Source: an uncultured Planctomycetota bacterium
GTDB taxonomy: Bacteria > Planctomycetota > Brocadiia > CAIUPP01
Direction: 5' to 3'
NCBI GenBank assembly: GCA_903901045.1
Contig: CAIUPP010000138.1
Location: forward strand, 23,561 to 87,560
DNA length: 64,000 nt
This document shows, in pieces, positions 40,465 through 48,650 of this stretch (positions are counted from its first letter, which is position 1; every line of letters starts with the position of its first letter). The position numbers and the translations under genes are program-made. A model generated the notes under the pieces. It saw only the letters and a list, made by a program, of their open reading frames with translations. It did no database searches and had not been told where the DNA came from.

Positions 40465-43400
40465 TCATGCCTTCGCCCGCGCTTCCGCCGTCTTTGGCCA
40501 GGCGTAGGCGTGTTTGGCCGCAAGCTGATAGTTCGCGTCCAGCGTCGGTTGCAGAAGGACAATCCGGGTCAGGCGGCGGGCCATGCCGGTTACTTCGCGG
40601 GCTTCGTCGGCAGTCAATGCCCGCTTCAATAGTCCCTGTTCGCGGTAACTCAGCCACTTCTTGATAACCTGATACCCGCCGATGTAATACTCCCACACGT
40701 TCGCGGGGATGTTCTTCCAGTACGCCTTGTCATTCAAGTACACGTCACAGGTGCCGGAACCGAGTAGGTTCAAGACTTGCCTCTGTGAAAGCCTGCGCGC
40801 TTCGGCGGCGTTGTTCAATGCTTCGCGCTCTTCTTTGTCATAGGGGCGCTGCACGATTCGCCCCTTGCCAGGCATCGTCACGCCTTCTTTGCCCGCGTGT
40901 CCCCAACCGGCGGTAACGGCCAGATCGCCCGCGCCGGGGTCCAGCGCGCCGCCGCCTGCCTTCGTCAGCACCCCCACGGTTCGGAAGACTGGCTCTACCT
41001 TCCCGGACGTGACGCCTGATACGTCCGCTTCGGTGTCGAGCAGCGCCGCCAGTTGCCGCCCCAACGCGGCGGAGGCTTCCAGCGCCTTTGTTGTGTCGGG
41101 CAGAGGAATGCGCGGCCAATCGCGCCGGATACCGTCGGCGTTTTCGGCCAGGTACGCGGGGCTATATCCCACGGCCAGCGCATGAAGCCAGATGATGGAA
41201 GCTTCGGCGTATGACACCAAGTCATGGATGCCAACAGACGCCAAGTAGGCGCGGGCCGCCGGTGAGACATTGGCGCGCGCAGAAGCAACTCCTCCAACCA
41301 GGAGTTGACGGTCCGCTGCCGCCAGGTCGGCAATGAATGATTTTTGTCGGTGCGGCTTCTTGCCCGTATGATCGGGGGCTAAGAGTACGGGGAAATGCCG
41401 CGCGTGACCTGATATGCAATCGTAATCGCAAACCAACGGCGAGAAGTAGAACGGCGGACCTTCGGGCGTCTTATCGGCGGCATCGCGCGTGATGAAGAAG
41501 CCGTTGCCGTTCATTCGATGGGAAATCAATTCCGGGCTTGGTTCGCTGAAGAGCGGGCGAAGGTTCGCCAAGTAGCACCAGCGAATATCAAAGACCTTGA
41601 ACGGGTATTTCACTATCGCGTCAGCGGTGAATGAGTGTTCCGACAATATCTTCTTGCGGGCTTCCGGCCCAACTATGCGGTTGCCCGTCATCATCAGTGA
41701 GGCGTAGGCGGCGCGCACTTCATCGTTGCTCACACTCGTGTCAAAGTATGACTTCATCCGGGATTGCAGAGGCTCGCGCTCAATCGAAATGAGCGCTCCC
41801 GCCCGCCGTTCAACCGGCCCGTTGTAATGGCAAGCCGACAACTCCGGCAATTTCGGCCAACCGTTGTAAGCGGCGGACACCTCTTCCGGTCGGAAGGAAT
41901 AGCGGTTTTCCTTGCAGGGCTTCGCCGTCGTGTATACGGCGTCAAGCCGCTGGGCGGTCAGACTGTTCAGCAGGTCTTGACGCTTGGTAGCGCCCCAGAA
42001 GTTCCGATACCGGACGGTGGGCGCGTTGTCACGCTTGCCTTTACGGACAGTAACGCAAACCGCTGTGCCGACGCGGATACCTGCGCGGTTGTATTCGGTA
42101 GAGAATACCGAAGGGTCCGATTTCCCCTCTGGCGTCAGCTTGCCAGTTTCGCGGCTGTCGCCGTTCAGGCAGTCAAACCACAGCTTGTCGAATTCATTCA
42201 GAAACTTTTGCCGCATGACGACAAAGGACGGATCGTCAAGATACGAGAAGCTGGATATGAAGGACACAACGCCCTTGCCGGTCATTTCAGCTATGCGCCG
42301 CTCGGCTAAACGAAAGAAGCGGACATACAGTTCATCCAAGTTGAATTTCTTGATACCCCACCCTCCGGCGGCGGGCGGAGTGTTCAACCCCTTCTTGTAC
42401 GGTTCCACAAGCCCTTGCTCTTCTTCGGGGCTTACACCGGCGAAGGCGTTGTAAGGCGGGTTTCCTAAGATCACAAGCACCCGCGCTTCACGCTTCACTT
42501 TTTCGGCGGCATCCTTTTCCTGTTGCAGTTCTTCCATGAACCCCAAGACGGTTTGCTTGGGTTCCCTGGGCGGCTCCCACCCGGTCAAGGCGTTGGTCAG
42601 ATAGACGCCGACGCGCTCACTCTTCTTTGCCGCCAGTGGCGCGCCCAGTTCGTGAAGCATCAGGCCCAATTGCAGGTGCGATACCACGAAGGGGGCAGGC
42701 AGAATCTCAAAGCCGAATACGCGCGTCATGGCGGCCTTCTTCAAGTCCGATGCAATCAGAGCGTCGCCCCCTTTGCCCTTCAATGTTTCGGCAATCTTCT
42801 TTAGAACTTCCACCAGGTACGCGCCGGTTCCGCAACAGGGGTCCAGCACGACAACGGCGGGGTTAGCCAGGCCATCCGTCATGTTCAATCCGTCGGGATC
42901 GCGCAGGACAGCATCCACGCGGGCAACCTGATACTTGACGATTTCGGGCGGCGTGTACCAGACGCCCAATTCCTTCCGCAACTCCGGGTCAAAGGCTTCA
43001 AGGAACGGCTCATAGAAATATTGGACGGCATGTTCATTCTGAAACTTCTGGAAGAAGGCGGCGCGGTCCACGCGGTTCAAGGCCCCGGTGGTCCAGTCCA
43101 GGACTTCCATAAGGCCCAAGTCGCCTAGCTTTGACGCCGTGGCAACTTGCTCATACAGGGCGCGGATAAAGGGTACGCGCAAGGAAAAGGCGCTCTTCTG
43201 CCAGTCAAAGGCGTCTGTTCTTTCGGGGCGCTCTCGATGCCACAGAACCCATGCCGAAAAGACGCCGTAGAAGATCGTCTGTACCAGCGTGGAACGGAAG
43301 AAATGCTCTCCCTTGTCGCCAGTGAACTTCATCCCCAGCGCCTCTTCAAGCGCGCCCCGCACGGCGTCGAGCGTCGGCAGGTCTTTGTGGGTTTCGATGC

Positions 43401-44004
43401 GGGTCTTGGCGTCGCGGGCGTAGGATGCCAGGAACCAGGCCAGGTCTTCCGGGGCGGATAGGGGGGCGTTGGATTGCATCACGCGCGCCAGATATTCGCA
43501 AAACCGCGTGCCGTGTTCGTTGGCGGTCTTCTGAGGATGTGCGGTGGCCTGCCAGAAGGCCGCTTCGTCGCCGGCCAGCGTGTACGCCTCCATCGGCAGG
43601 GGGTTGCCTTGTGCGTCGTGCCCAAGCAACAGGAAGTCCCGGTAATTGGTGACAAGCACAACGCCGTACTTCGCGGAGTACCGCTTCACCTGTTCGCTTC
43701 GGGCAATCTTCTTCACTTCGTCGGCGGGGCCTTTGACTTCCAGAACGCCACGTTCGGGCGGTTGCCCTTTCATGGGGTTCGGATCGTTCTTCTTGATTTG
43801 GTTCGCCGTGAACAAGCCAACGTCCGGCAGTCCCGCGCCGCGGTTGGCCGGGTTCACGACGCAACGGACTTTGGGCTTGAGGCTCTTACCGATTTCATTC
43901 AGCAGGTTGGACAGGACGGGGTAGTAAGACGTTTCGGCAACGGCGGCCCCGGTGGAATGAATGTCGCGCAGTTCGGCCAGGTAAGTCTCAAGCGGATTCG
44001 TCAC
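40465..44004 (-). CDS. Single-chain restriction-modification enzyme, Type ISP-like without helicase
   Basis: A 1179-residue protein with an N-terminal nuclease-like domain (D61 in GAGLPDVGLF, E89-x-K91 in VLEVKGP, a PD-(D/E)XK pattern), a helical linker, an N6-adenine methyltransferase (motif I LDPCCGTGAYLVEVL near residue 395, motif IV LGNPPYNAF near 525), and a long C-terminal target-recognition part resembling the Type ISP specificity domain. It has no helicase motor between nuclease and methyltransferase, unlike LlaGI/LlaBIII (about 1,570 residues), so it is closer to Type IIG/IIL enzymes in layout. It should methylate and cut unmodified DNA, protecting the host. GTG 44004 (VTNPLETYLA) has GAGGG upstream; the frame above is leader sequence. 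Confidence 0.9.
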   Translation of the reverse strand: MTNPLETYLAELRDIHSTGAAVAETSYYPVLSNLLNEIGKSLKPKVRCVVNPANRGAGLPDVGLFTANQIKKNDPNPMKGQPPERGVLEVKGPADEVKKIARSEQVKRYSAKYGVVLVTNYRDFLLLGHDAQGNPLPMEAYTLAGDEAAFWQATAHPQKTANEHGTRFCEYLARVMQSNAPLSAPEDLAWFLASYARDAKTRIETHKDLPTLDAVRGALEEALGMKFTGDKGEHFFRSTLVQTIFYGVFSAWVLWHRERPERTDAFDWQKSAFSLRVPFIRALYEQVATASKLGDLGLMEVLDWTTGALNRVDRAAFFQKFQNEHAVQYFYEPFLEAFDPELRKELGVWYTPPEIVKYQVARVDAVLRDPDGLNMTDGLANPAVVVLDPCCGTGAYLVEVLKKIAETLKGKGGDALIASDLKKAAMTRVFGFEILPAPFVVSHLQLGLMLHELGAPLAAKKSERVGVYLTNALTGWEPPREPKQTVLGFMEELQQEKDAAEKVKREARVLVILGNPPYNAFAGVSPEEEQGLVEPYKKGLNTPPAAGGWGIKKFNLDELYVRFFRLAERRIAEMTGKGVVSFISSFSYLDDPSFVVMRQKFLNEFDKLWFDCLNGDSRETGKLTPEGKSDPSVFSTEYNRAGIRVGTAVCVTVRKGKRDNAPTVRYRNFWGATKRQDLLNSLTAQRLDAVYTTAKPCKENRYSFRPEEVSAAYNGWPKLPELSACHYNGPVERRAGALISIEREPLQSRMKSYFDTSVSNDEVRAAYASLMMTGNRIVGPEARKKILSEHSFTADAIVKYPFKVFDIRWCYLANLRPLFSEPSPELISHRMNGNGFFITRDAADKTPEGPPFYFSPLVCDYDCISGHARHFPVLLAPDHTGKKPHRQKSFIADLAAADRQLLVGGVASARANVSPAARAYLASVGIHDLVSYAEASIIWLHALAVGYSPAYLAENADGIRRDWPRIPLPDTTKALEASAALGRQLAALLDTEADVSGVTSGKVEPVFRTVGVLTKAGGGALDPGAGDLAVTAGWGHAGKEGVTMPGKGRIVQRPYDKEEREALNNAAEARRLSQRQVLNLLGSGTCDVYLNDKAYWKNIPANVWEYYIGGYQVIKKWLSYREQGLLKRALTADEAREVTGMARRLTRIVLLQPTLDANYQLAAKHAYAWPKTAEARAKA

Positions 44005-44006
44005 AG

Positions 44007-44066
44007 TGTTGCACCCTCGCTTCTGCAATCTCGCAGGGGAAGAGAACGGGGGCGGCAAGCCGTGCG
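44007..44066 (-). promoter_or_regulatory. Duplicated leader, copy upstream of the R-M gene
   Basis: Related to 39263-39322 over about 60 bp: TTGCA[CT]CCTCGCT..., then CTCGC[AG]GGGGAAGA and AACGGG. In the message TTGCA/TGCAA arms enclose the GAGG. Confidence 0.65.
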
Positions 44067-44103
44067 CGTGACGGACTTTCTGCCGACGCCCCTTAAAACA
44101 AAT

Positions 44104-44221
44104 CGGGAGCATCAACCGGACTGCTCCCAGCAACAGGCCCATCACGGCCTCTACAGGAAAGCAGACACGGCGATGCTCCCGAAAATGGGAGCATCGGCCA
44201 GTGCCTTGCTGTCTCCTGTAG
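44104..44221. repeat. GGGAGCA inverted-repeat array
   Basis: GGGAGCA/TGCTCCC (44105-44128), then a perfect CGATGCTCCC-GAAAAT-GGGAGCATCG hairpin (44171-44196) enclosed by CTACAGGA (44151-44158)/TCCTGTAG (44214-44221). About 100 bp upstream of the R-M start. Confidence 0.75.
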
Positions 44222-44765
44222 TTTCCGGCCCAAAGGCCAGAAGTGATGGTTTGTTGCTGAGACACCAAAGCTCGAAACCGAGCTTCGTCAATATGTTGTC
44301 AGTGCGTTACCTTCTGTTGAATCTCCTTCGTCAACCGTGAAGCATTTCACCGGCTTTGTCACGTCACGCAGTAGAGTACCCCCTCTGCCCGCCGAAGGTC
44401 AACCCCTTTGTGCCGTATCCTGCCTGTCCCGTGGCAAGGGCGGATCAGCACGGCGCGCCCCGGCTGGCAACACGGCGTCCGCCCTCCCACCAACCGGAAA
44501 ACCGGAACGGAAAATGCCTTTCCGGTATGCGCGCGCAGGACGCCCGCGCTGGCGTAGCCGCGACCTCTGTTGCCAGCCCCCGGAGAACCTATGCCGCGCC
44601 CGTTCGGGCGTCAGCGGTTGGGCTTCGGGGCGTTCCACGGCCCGGCGCGCGCCGCCCCGGCCTCTGGTCATACTGACGCGGCTTGCCGAACCGCGCCAGA
44701 AGCACGGCTTGCGGCCCTTGCGCCGCCCCGGTAGGCTTTCGTGGGCAAATGCGCCGACATGCCAG

Positions 44766-45011
44766 CTACAGGCCCCGTTGGGCAGCTTCTTGCGCCGCCC
44801 GTACCATTGCCAGAATCCCCGCTTTGAGGGCTTCCGGGAGCTTCGGCCAGGAGGTAATCAGGAAGGGCAAAGAAGGGTCTTCGGGGGCGGAATCCGGTAC
44901 AGTTTCCGGTACAGTGGCGGAATCGCCCAATGCTGGCATAGCTTCGCTCTGCATCCTAAGTCCAGCGCGTATGCCAATTCCGCCACCCTCGCACGTGCCC
45001 CGCATGATACC
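44766..45011 (-). pseudogene. Detached C-terminal tail of the integrase
   Basis: From the attR core this frame continues GLRMQSEAMPALGDSATVPE, then LPFLITSWPKLPEALKAGIL and AMVRAAQEAAQRGL, ending at 44766. The codon phase at the core matches that of int at attL, so the circular element would join them into one frame of about 547 codons. The W-x-x-LPEALKAGILAMVRAA segment is the usual end of long integrases in PVC-type bacteria (from memory). It has no start of its own except upstream in host sequence. Confidence 0.75.
44953..45011. repeat. attR core, 59-bp direct repeat
   Basis: Identical to 35380-35438; here it is a tRNA-Leu 5' half without the 3' half. Marks the right end of the 9.6-kb element. 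Confidence 0.93.
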
Positions 45012-45101
45012 GGAAACCCCGCCTCTTTCCAATGCCCGCATGGCTTTCCCGCTATCGGGATGGTTCTCGATCCGACCCAAGGCGGCAGGCTCCCGCGGGG
45101 G

Positions 45102-46067
45102 TCAGCGCCGTTCGCCCTCGGCGATGCGGATCAGGTGAAGGGGCCGCTCAGGCCGCAGGTCATAAGCGCGAACGGAGGCGGGCAGCAGCAGGGTTTTGCC
45201 TTTCGACAGCGTCACTTCCGGCCAGCGCCCGTCGGACAGCCCTCCGCGCCCGGAGAGCACGTGGAGTATCTCGAACCGCCCCGGCTTCTCCAGCGCCGCG
45301 CGATGCGGCACGTTCCAGGAGTCCATGATGAACTTGTCGCACGCGACGAGACGAGAGGCCGGAAAGGGCATTCCGCGCAGCGGCCGCGACGTCTGCTTGC
45401 GCATCCGAGACGCCGGCGTCATGGCGCGGCGCGACTGCTCCGGATGCAGTTCTCGCGGCTTGCCGTCCAGCCCGGGCCGGTTCCAGTCGTGCAGCCGGAA
45501 AGTCGCATCCGAGTTCTGCTGGACCTCGAGAATCACCAAGCCGGGGCCGCCGCTGTGGACGCAGCCAGCCGGACAGAGCCAGAGATCGCCCGGCTCAGGG
45601 TCTCGGCGAGCGAGCCGGCCCGCAATGGCCCCGGAGGCAATCAGCTCCTCCAGCCGCGCCGCGTCGCGCGCGGATTTGAGCCCCGTCACCAAGCACCCCG
45701 GCGATCCCCCCTTCAGGACGTACCAGGCCTCCGTTTTGCCCGGGTCGCGCAGCGCCATGTCACGCGCGCAGCGGTCGTCCGGATGCACTTGCAGGCTGAT
45801 CGGCTGCTTCATGTCCAGAAGCTTGATCATCAGCGGGAAGCGTTTCAGACGCCGGCCGACGAGTTCTTCGGGGTGATCGTCCAATATCTCCTGTAGCGTG
45901 CGCCCGGCCAGGGGGCCGCAGGAGACGACGTTGCGGTCGGAGAGTTCCCGCGATTCGCCGATCCGCTCGCCGCGCGGCAGGCGCTTGGCGGCGAGGCGCG
46001 CCAGCGCGCGCCCCCCCCAGGGTGCGGGGAGGAATATCTCTTTGAACTGAAGCGGTCCGAGGCGCAT
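45102..46067 (-). CDS. Type I (class I) mannose-6-phosphate isomerase family protein
   Basis: A 321-residue cupin-type isomerase. The metal-site strand reads KQPISLQVHPDD, with the Gln/His pair, followed by GKTEAWYVL (Glu) and CPAGCVHSGGPGLVILEVQQNSDATFRLHDWNR, which carries the last His and the Arg near the active site. It would interconvert mannose-6-phosphate and fructose-6-phosphate, feeding sugars from the cluster into glycolysis. No alignment was done, so specificity for another hexose phosphate is possible. The start MRLGPLQFKE at 46067 has GAGG too close to be ideal; the frame is open to 46118. It is the downstream end of the minus-strand catabolic cluster, next to attR. Confidence 0.85.
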   Translation of the reverse strand: MRLGPLQFKEIFLPAPWGGRALARLAAKRLPRGERIGESRELSDRNVVSCGPLAGRTLQEILDDHPEELVGRRLKRFPLMIKLLDMKQPISLQVHPDDRCARDMALRDPGKTEAWYVLKGGSPGCLVTGLKSARDAARLEELIASGAIAGRLARRDPEPGDLWLCPAGCVHSGGPGLVILEVQQNSDATFRLHDWNRPGLDGKPRELHPEQSRRAMTPASRMRKQTSRPLRGMPFPASRLVACDKFIMDSWNVPHRAALEKPGRFEILHVLSGRGGLSDGRWPEVTLSKGKTLLLPASVRAYDLRPERPLHLIRIAEGERR

Positions 46068-46213
46068 TTCCTCTATCCCGGGACAAGGTGGCGAACTGGG
46101 TTGAGCCAACGGCGACAACTCTAGCCAATGCCCCTTGCGGAAGCAAGCCGCCAGCGCGCAGGCCGCACGGGGCCATGTTTACTGTAGAGTTGCAGGTTTG
46201 CGAGGAAGCTGTC

Positions 46214-46231
46214 TTGCTCTGTTGAAACCAT
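46214..46231 (+). repeat. 18-bp motif, exact copy
   Basis: TTGCTCTGTTGAAACCAT, 41 bp upstream of the family C hairpin copy 3. Confidence 0.75.
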
Positions 46232-46272
46232 CGTGGCAGCGTGTCGTTCTTCCCGTGGGCGAGGTGGGCGAG

Positions 46273-46315
46273 GTGGGGACACAAAACTTTCCTTTGGAAA
46301 GTATTGTGTCCCCAC
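46273..46315. repeat. Family C 43-bp hairpin, copy 3
   Basis: Same 43 bp as 33086-33128, between the isomerase and UroD genes; followed by a partial echo CGTGTCCCCACCGG. Confidence 0.9.
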
Positions 46316-46358
46316 CGGCCCGTCGTGTCCCCACCGGCTCGTGTCCCCGCCGCCCCCC

Positions 46359-47381
46359 TCACGTCGCGTCGCGCATCACCCGCATCATGGTCAGAACGTT
46401 CTCTTCCGGCGTATCCTGGGGCAGCCCCTCGCCCGTGTTGAAGATGTGCCCCCCCTTCCGGGAGATTTCCTTGATCCGCCTCGTGTGAGCGGCCACCGCT
46501 CCCGGCGTGCCCCGCCACATGACCTTGATGGGATCGATGTTTCCCATCAGGCAGACCTTGTCGCCGATCGCCTCCTTCACCTGCGTGAGGTCCGCCTCCT
46601 CGGGCAGGCTCACGACGTCCGCGCCCGCCCCGGCCATGACGCGCAGATAATCCACCCTCTGCTCCGCCGTGTAGAAGAATGAAATCCCCCCCGCTTCACG
46701 AATTCGCGACAGGAGCGCCCGGGCCGGCTCCAGGGCGAACTCGCGATAATGGTCCAGCGAGATGAAACGCGAGGAGGCGCTGCAATCCCCCACCCACAAT
46801 GCATGAGCGCCCGCCTCCAGTTGCGCCCGGGCGATGGCCGATTGCTGTTCGATGAAGTACTCCGCGGTATCCCGTATCAATTGGGGCTCGTCGTGAACGC
46901 GGAGCATCGTGGGGGTCATTCCGTACAGGAGCGTGGCGGCCGAGAAAGGGGCCGGGGCCCGGCCGCAGATCACAACCTCATCCCCCCATGCTTCACGCAT
47001 TCGGGACAGGGCCTCCAGGAGGATGGGCAGACGGCCGTCGCGGGCCGGTTTCGGAATGCGAAGCTTCCGCAGCGTCGCGTAGCTGGCCGGCAGGAAGTCC
47101 CGGATCGACAGGGGCGTCGTTTCGCTCCCGTCGCTCACGACGCCGAGCGGTTCAAATTCCAGCGAGTCGTCGATGTACACGCAGGCCCAATCGTAGCCGA
47201 AGCGCTTGATCCCTTCGCTCTGGCTGCGGAGGATGTTCTTCGCGTCGCTGCGGTACTCTGCGTAGGTCATGCCGGCCATGCGCATGTCGAATTCTTCGCT
47301 GAGGGCGAACGCCGGCAGCCTGCGCGGCGCGCGCAGAGCCAGGCACGTCCGGATGTCGTCCAGGATTCCCGAGCAAGCCAT
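46359..47381 (-). CDS. Uroporphyrinogen decarboxylase-family protein (UroD-A)
   Basis: A 340-residue TIM-barrel protein of the UroD/MtaA superfamily: the ending KEAIGDKVCLMGNIDPIKVM and GGHIFNTGEGLPQDTPEENV is typical. UroD itself decarboxylates uroporphyrinogen III; the many paralogs in Lentisphaerota-like genomes, including corrinoid-linked methyltransferases, have unknown substrates. Here the position usually occupied by the zinc-binding His-x-Cys is replaced by Phe-Tyr-Thr (SFFYTAEQR), so a zinc-methyltransferase role is unlikely. GGAGAG precedes ATG 47381. It lies in a run with sialidase-like and SGNH genes. Confidence 0.85.
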   Translation of the reverse strand: MACSGILDDIRTCLALRAPRRLPAFALSEEFDMRMAGMTYAEYRSDAKNILRSQSEGIKRFGYDWACVYIDDSLEFEPLGVVSDGSETTPLSIRDFLPASYATLRKLRIPKPARDGRLPILLEALSRMREAWGDEVVICGRAPAPFSAATLLYGMTPTMLRVHDEPQLIRDTAEYFIEQQSAIARAQLEAGAHALWVGDCSASSRFISLDHYREFALEPARALLSRIREAGGISFFYTAEQRVDYLRVMAGAGADVVSLPEEADLTQVKEAIGDKVCLMGNIDPIKVMWRGTPGAVAAHTRRIKEISRKGGHIFNTGEGLPQDTPEENVLTMMRVMRDAT

Positions 47382-47408
47382 CAGGGATCTCTCTCCTGTA
47401 AAGGTTCT

Positions 47409-48650
47409 CTATCGTTCACAGCCGATGCGGACGAGGCGGATCGCCCGTTTGGGCGGCGCGCCGGGGGTTTCGATGAAGTTCTGCTGGTCATAGGCCGCCA
47501 GCAGGACATTGGGCTCGACTTCGATCATGGAAGGCATGTCCCAACTGACGAACGGTTGCGACCAGCGCGGAATGTCCAGGCGCTCGTATTTCGCGCGGGC
47601 GTTCGTCTGCAGCGTGAGCTGCTCCCCCGCGGTGAGGCTCACCCGCCGGTCGCGCAGCCACCCCAGGCCGGTGCCGGTCGGGTCGAACATGACCCAGCGT
47701 CCGGGGCGTCCCCAGGTTGCCGCCAGCACGCCGTTCTTCAGCTTCACCAGGCAGGGCGCGATGCCCACGTAGTGGAAGGAGGTCGGCGGCTGCCAGCTCT
47801 CTCCCTCGTCCGAGGACCAGGAGTGGACCATGGGGCAGGAAGGGCCGCCGCCGGTCCGGAGGATGCAGTACAGCAGGCCGTTGTCGAGCCGGATGAGGGC
47901 GGGTTCCATGAATCCCGCAAGCTCCGAACGCGCGGGGGTCATCTGGAAGCAGGTGGATCGGTACGTCCAGCTCCTGCCACCGTCTCTTGTCACGAGGCCG
48001 ACGGTCCCCCACGGCAGCGCTTCGTCGTCGCGCCCGCCCATGGCGGCATCCCGCAAGCCGAGCCACGAGCCATCCGCCAGTTGCGCCTTGGCGTACATTG
48101 AGGGAGTGAAGCCGCTGACTGTGATCTCCCGCCAGTGGTCGGGGTCCCATCCCGCCGCCTGGAAAACGTCGCGATACCGGGACAGCCCCCGGCCGTCCCA
48201 GATGCGGTCTTTCGCGCACCGGTCGTGCATCACCCCCAAGGAGGTACCCGCCGCCAGCGGATAGTCCGCCTCGCCGAACTGGACCGGCCCGAAACTCCCG
48301 CCGCCGTCGGTTGACTCGACAAACCGGAACAACCATCGCCGCGGACTCGATCCCTTCACCAGCACGCACCGGTAGTCCATCAGAATCACGGTGTCGCCGC
48401 CGGGCTGGAAATCGATGCACCATGCCGCGTTTTCGAGCGGGTGAGGTTCGGGCTTCCAACTCCTGCCGCGATCGACGCTGCGGAGCAGGCCGGCGTACTC
48501 TTTCGCGAACTCCCGGTCGCCGGTCAGCGAAGTCTGGCAGAGGACGTCGCCGTTGGGCATCTGGAACAGCAGCGGCATTTCCAGCGGGGCCTCTTCCGAG
48601 GTTTGAAGCGTCACGGGCTCCGATACGGTGATGTTAAGATCGCCGGCCAT
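47409..48650 (-). CDS. BNR-repeat/sialidase-like protein
   Basis: A 413-residue beta-propeller-type protein with repeated Asp-box-like S-x-D-x-G-x-[TS]-W elements: SVDRGRSWKPE, STDGGGSFGP, TRDGGRSWTY, SSDEGESWQP. No signal peptide is obvious. Such propellers include sialidases and other exo-glycosidases as well as sugar-binding proteins; catalytic Arg/Asp/Tyr residues were not assigned. The neighbouring NanA/DHDPS-family gene supports amino-sugar acid use but does not prove it. ATG 48650 follows AAAGGCGG; GTG 48677 is an alternative overlapping the SGNH gene. Confidence 0.75.
   Translation of the reverse strand: MAGDLNITVSEPVTLQTSEEAPLEMPLLFQMPNGDVLCQTSLTGDREFAKEYAGLLRSVDRGRSWKPEPHPLENAAWCIDFQPGGDTVILMDYRCVLVKGSSPRRWLFRFVESTDGGGSFGPVQFGEADYPLAAGTSLGVMHDRCAKDRIWDGRGLSRYRDVFQAAGWDPDHWREITVSGFTPSMYAKAQLADGSWLGLRDAAMGGRDDEALPWGTVGLVTRDGGRSWTYRSTCFQMTPARSELAGFMEPALIRLDNGLLYCILRTGGGPSCPMVHSWSSDEGESWQPPTSFHYVGIAPCLVKLKNGVLAATWGRPGRWVMFDPTGTGLGWLRDRRVSLTAGEQLTLQTNARAKYERLDIPRWSQPFVSWDMPSMIEVEPNVLLAAYDQQNFIETPGAPPKRAIRLVRIGCER

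Larger units (their letters stand above)
44005..45101. other. R-M leader, inverted repeats and attR end of the element
   Basis: A 1.1-kb stretch without an independent gene. It holds the duplicated leader (44007-44066), GGGAGCA inverted repeats (44104-44221), about 450 bp with nothing recognisable (about 44300-44760), the detached integrase tail and the attR core. Confidence 0.7.

Noticed and set aside
44005..44268. N-terminal extension of the R-M enzyme
   Set aside because: The frame is open above GTG 44004, but it runs through the duplicated leader and inverted repeats and has no conserved sequence.
44337..45896. 519-codon plus frame spanning attR and the isomerase gene
   Set aside because: Crosses the attachment site and lies antisense to a clear isomerase; no motifs.
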